Below, piece by piece: positions 62,179 to 64,000 of a stretch of DNA of 64,000 nucleotides. How positions within the stretch are numbered: the first letter of the stretch is position 1; each line of letters starts with the position of its first letter. Below the pieces are notes generated by a model, which worked only from the letters and a program-made list of their open reading frames with translations, was not told where the DNA came from and made no database searches. This stretch comes from Dirofilaria immitis (lineage: Eukaryota > Nematoda > Chromadorea > Rhabditida > Onchocercidae). The stretch is taken from the NCBI GenBank assembly GCA_024305405.1, contig JAKNDB010000014.1, positions 1-64,000 of the forward strand, given 5' to 3'. The translations under genes and the position numbers were made by a program.

Positions 62179-64000
62179 TCCATTGCTCATTTTTCAGCCT
62201 GATGATTTCTAAAGCACAATTTATTAGGAAATTAATTCATATGAAATTAGAACTGTTTAAAGCGCCAAATCCTAAGAATAAAAATAATTTCAAGAGATTT
62301 CGTTTTTAATTAATTTATATTTTAATCGCCTCCTGAGATATATATTTTCTAGACCAAGTGGTCAATGAAAAAGAGATTGATTTTTAATATTTTATTCGTA
62401 ATTGCAATGTCAACTAAATTGAAATTCGATTACCAGTGTTTCTGCAAGAAAGTATAAAGAAATGGACAGTCATGGGAAGAAAAATGCTTTGTTTAAAAAG
62501 ATTTTTGAATTATTCAGAAACTTTAGAATACTCGACAAAGAGGAGTGTGCCATTATTATAGAAAAAACTTTCATTTAATTATCGGGAAATTTTTAGTCGA
62601 TATAAGATATCCATAAATTATGTTCTATATTTTCGCTCATCGCGAAATATAATACATTAAGTAAATTTGTTATATAAATTCTAGAAATTTATGATTTTTT
62701 AAAATTCGGAGACCATATGAATTCCCGTTATTTCTCCATGCTCATATCATATTAAGCCTAAACTTTCTCGAAGTACGTTTTCTTGTTCTCTTCTCTTGTT
62801 GATTGAATACGCATTACAAGATAGTCAAATATGTTATCATTAATCCATTTATTTCAATAAATAGATTAAAAGGTTTATCAGGTGTGAAATATGTAAAATA
62901 CGTGCAGGCTATTATTTTTGCAATAGGTTCACTATGTTGTAATAACAACCTAATTATAAAAAAATTATAAGACGATATACTTCGAAAAATCAAAGTTTAT
63001 TTCAAGTCTCAAGTTTCTTCAAACAAATTCTGCAGTTTTGAATTTCCTGATAGTTCCTTTGTCTTTTGATTGTTTGAGCAATACAATCACGCCGAACCGC
63101 TTTAGATTACTTCCATCCAGTAACTTAAATTTTTATCTCAGTGAAATAGCAGCTCATTCCTATAGGTGATAGTACACTTTTCCCTGCGGCAGAATGACAT
63201 TTCTTTCTAAACATTAAAAACAATTTGAACTGCTTCAAATTTAAATATTTGAATTTCAACTTAACGTATTGTTATTTTCTTATTTATTCATTTTTTCCTC
63301 CTCCTCCTAATAATGAGATGACGCATTCTTTTCATTGTCCTTTTCTGATTCCTTTATTTAAGAAATTAAAATATTTCAAAGAACATAAGAGCTACAATCG
63401 GAGAAGGAAGAATTCAATTAATTTCAACTCATGACATAATTTTTTTGATTAATTCATATTCATCCTTGTAAAATGTATTCATTCATCTCTTTTCTTTTCA
63501 TTGTTATTTTAAATAACAGCTAATAGAATACGCTTGAAATGAGGCCATTTATTCTTTGCACTATATTTTACAATTATTTCTTAACTTTTCCATTCCACTT
63601 AGTTTCTCCCATATCTAAATTTCAGAGTTTAATATTTTACTGGCTTTAATTAAATAACTTTTATAGTTTTTCAGTAATACCAAGGCGTGAATAGAAAGCT
63701 TTGAGATATTAAAACAGAATGTGAGGGAATATCTGTCAGATGTGCCAAAAGTGATTGCTGCATTCGATACCTTTTTACATTTCTGGTTTGTAAAAAGCTA
63801 ATACACAGAACTTGCTGCCACAAAAGAAAGACGGCATTCGATTATCATTCCCAATTCTTGTTTTCAGTGATTGAGAGAAAGAAATGCCTGATGAAAAAAT
63901 ATCACAGATAATTAGCTAAACTTTGGTTCATCTGTGGTCACAATCTGTTGTCATCGTTAATTGCCTAAATGACAAGATGCAAGTGAAATTAAAAAAATCA

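Larger units (their letters stand above)
58962..64000. other. 5 kb with no supported gene
   Basis: Mostly AT-rich non-coding sequence. Two things could be exons but lack support: a short frame from the ATG at 60342 (MSERFRKDRISFRKKF), two bases after a TTTCAG acceptor, followed by a very Lys-rich open frame at 60441-60710; and, on the minus strand, a glutamine-rich frame at 61101-61295 over the CTG repeat. Neither resembles a family I know. Confidence 0.45.

Noticed and set aside
1..64000. CRISPR array, prophage, operon-like bacterial contig or IS element
   Set aside because: No regularly spaced repeats, transposase or terminal inverted repeats were seen. Apart from the symporter fragment, all recognisable genes are spliced nematode genes.

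Overview
This 64 kb window is nuclear DNA of a nematode, most likely a filarial (onchocercid) worm. It is AT-rich, its genes are cut into short exons with TTTCAG-type acceptors, and the gene set is a nematode one (TTBK-like kinase, paired TANGO2/HRG-9-like genes, tropomodulin, SLC22-like carrier). It also holds a fragment of a bacterial Na+/alanine symporter of the kind found in Wolbachia. I rebuilt exons by eye from protein similarity, GT/AG sites and reading phase. Multi-exon genes are given as one span from first to last supported coding base, with the exons listed in the evidence.

Layout. 0.9-2.4 kb (+): ARMT1/DUF89-like gene with several frame breaks. 3.6-6.2 kb (+): TTBK/CK1-family kinase. 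11.7-15.9 kb (+): tropomodulin with a long basic tail. 17.8-18.3 kb (-): bacterial AGCS symporter fragment. 18.8-21.1 kb (+): probable SH2-domain protein. 22.9-26.0 kb (-): NADAR-domain protein with an SR-rich tail. 27.4-30.5 kb (+): complete DPAGT1 (UDP-GlcNAc:dolichyl-phosphate GlcNAc-1-phosphotransferase). 31.3-34.2 and 35.7-39.0 kb (-): two tandem TANGO2 paralogues with the same exon plan. 41.3-42.1 kb (-): small protein starting MGC. 43.3-47.2 kb (+): SLC22-like MFS transporter, frame-broken. 48.7-56.5 kb (+): unrecognised Ser/Pro-rich protein with a KEN box. 57.9-59.0 kb (+): TRAPPC6 subunit of TRAPP, with a decayed copy of its last exon inside one of its own introns. The last 5 kb holds no gene I can support.

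Two points govern how the window should be read. First, many conserved exons are broken by one missing base, nearly always in a short A or T run. Adding that base restores protein, splice phase and exon length, which points to undercalled homopolymers in the assembly rather than to pseudogenes. Second, the symporter piece is a bacterial insertion whose nearest expected relatives are Wolbachia genes. The genes are independent units rather than a pathway: DPAGT1 (start of N-glycosylation) and TRAPPC6 (ER-Golgi tethering) serve the secretory route, and the TANGO2 pair is linked in other animals to haem handling.
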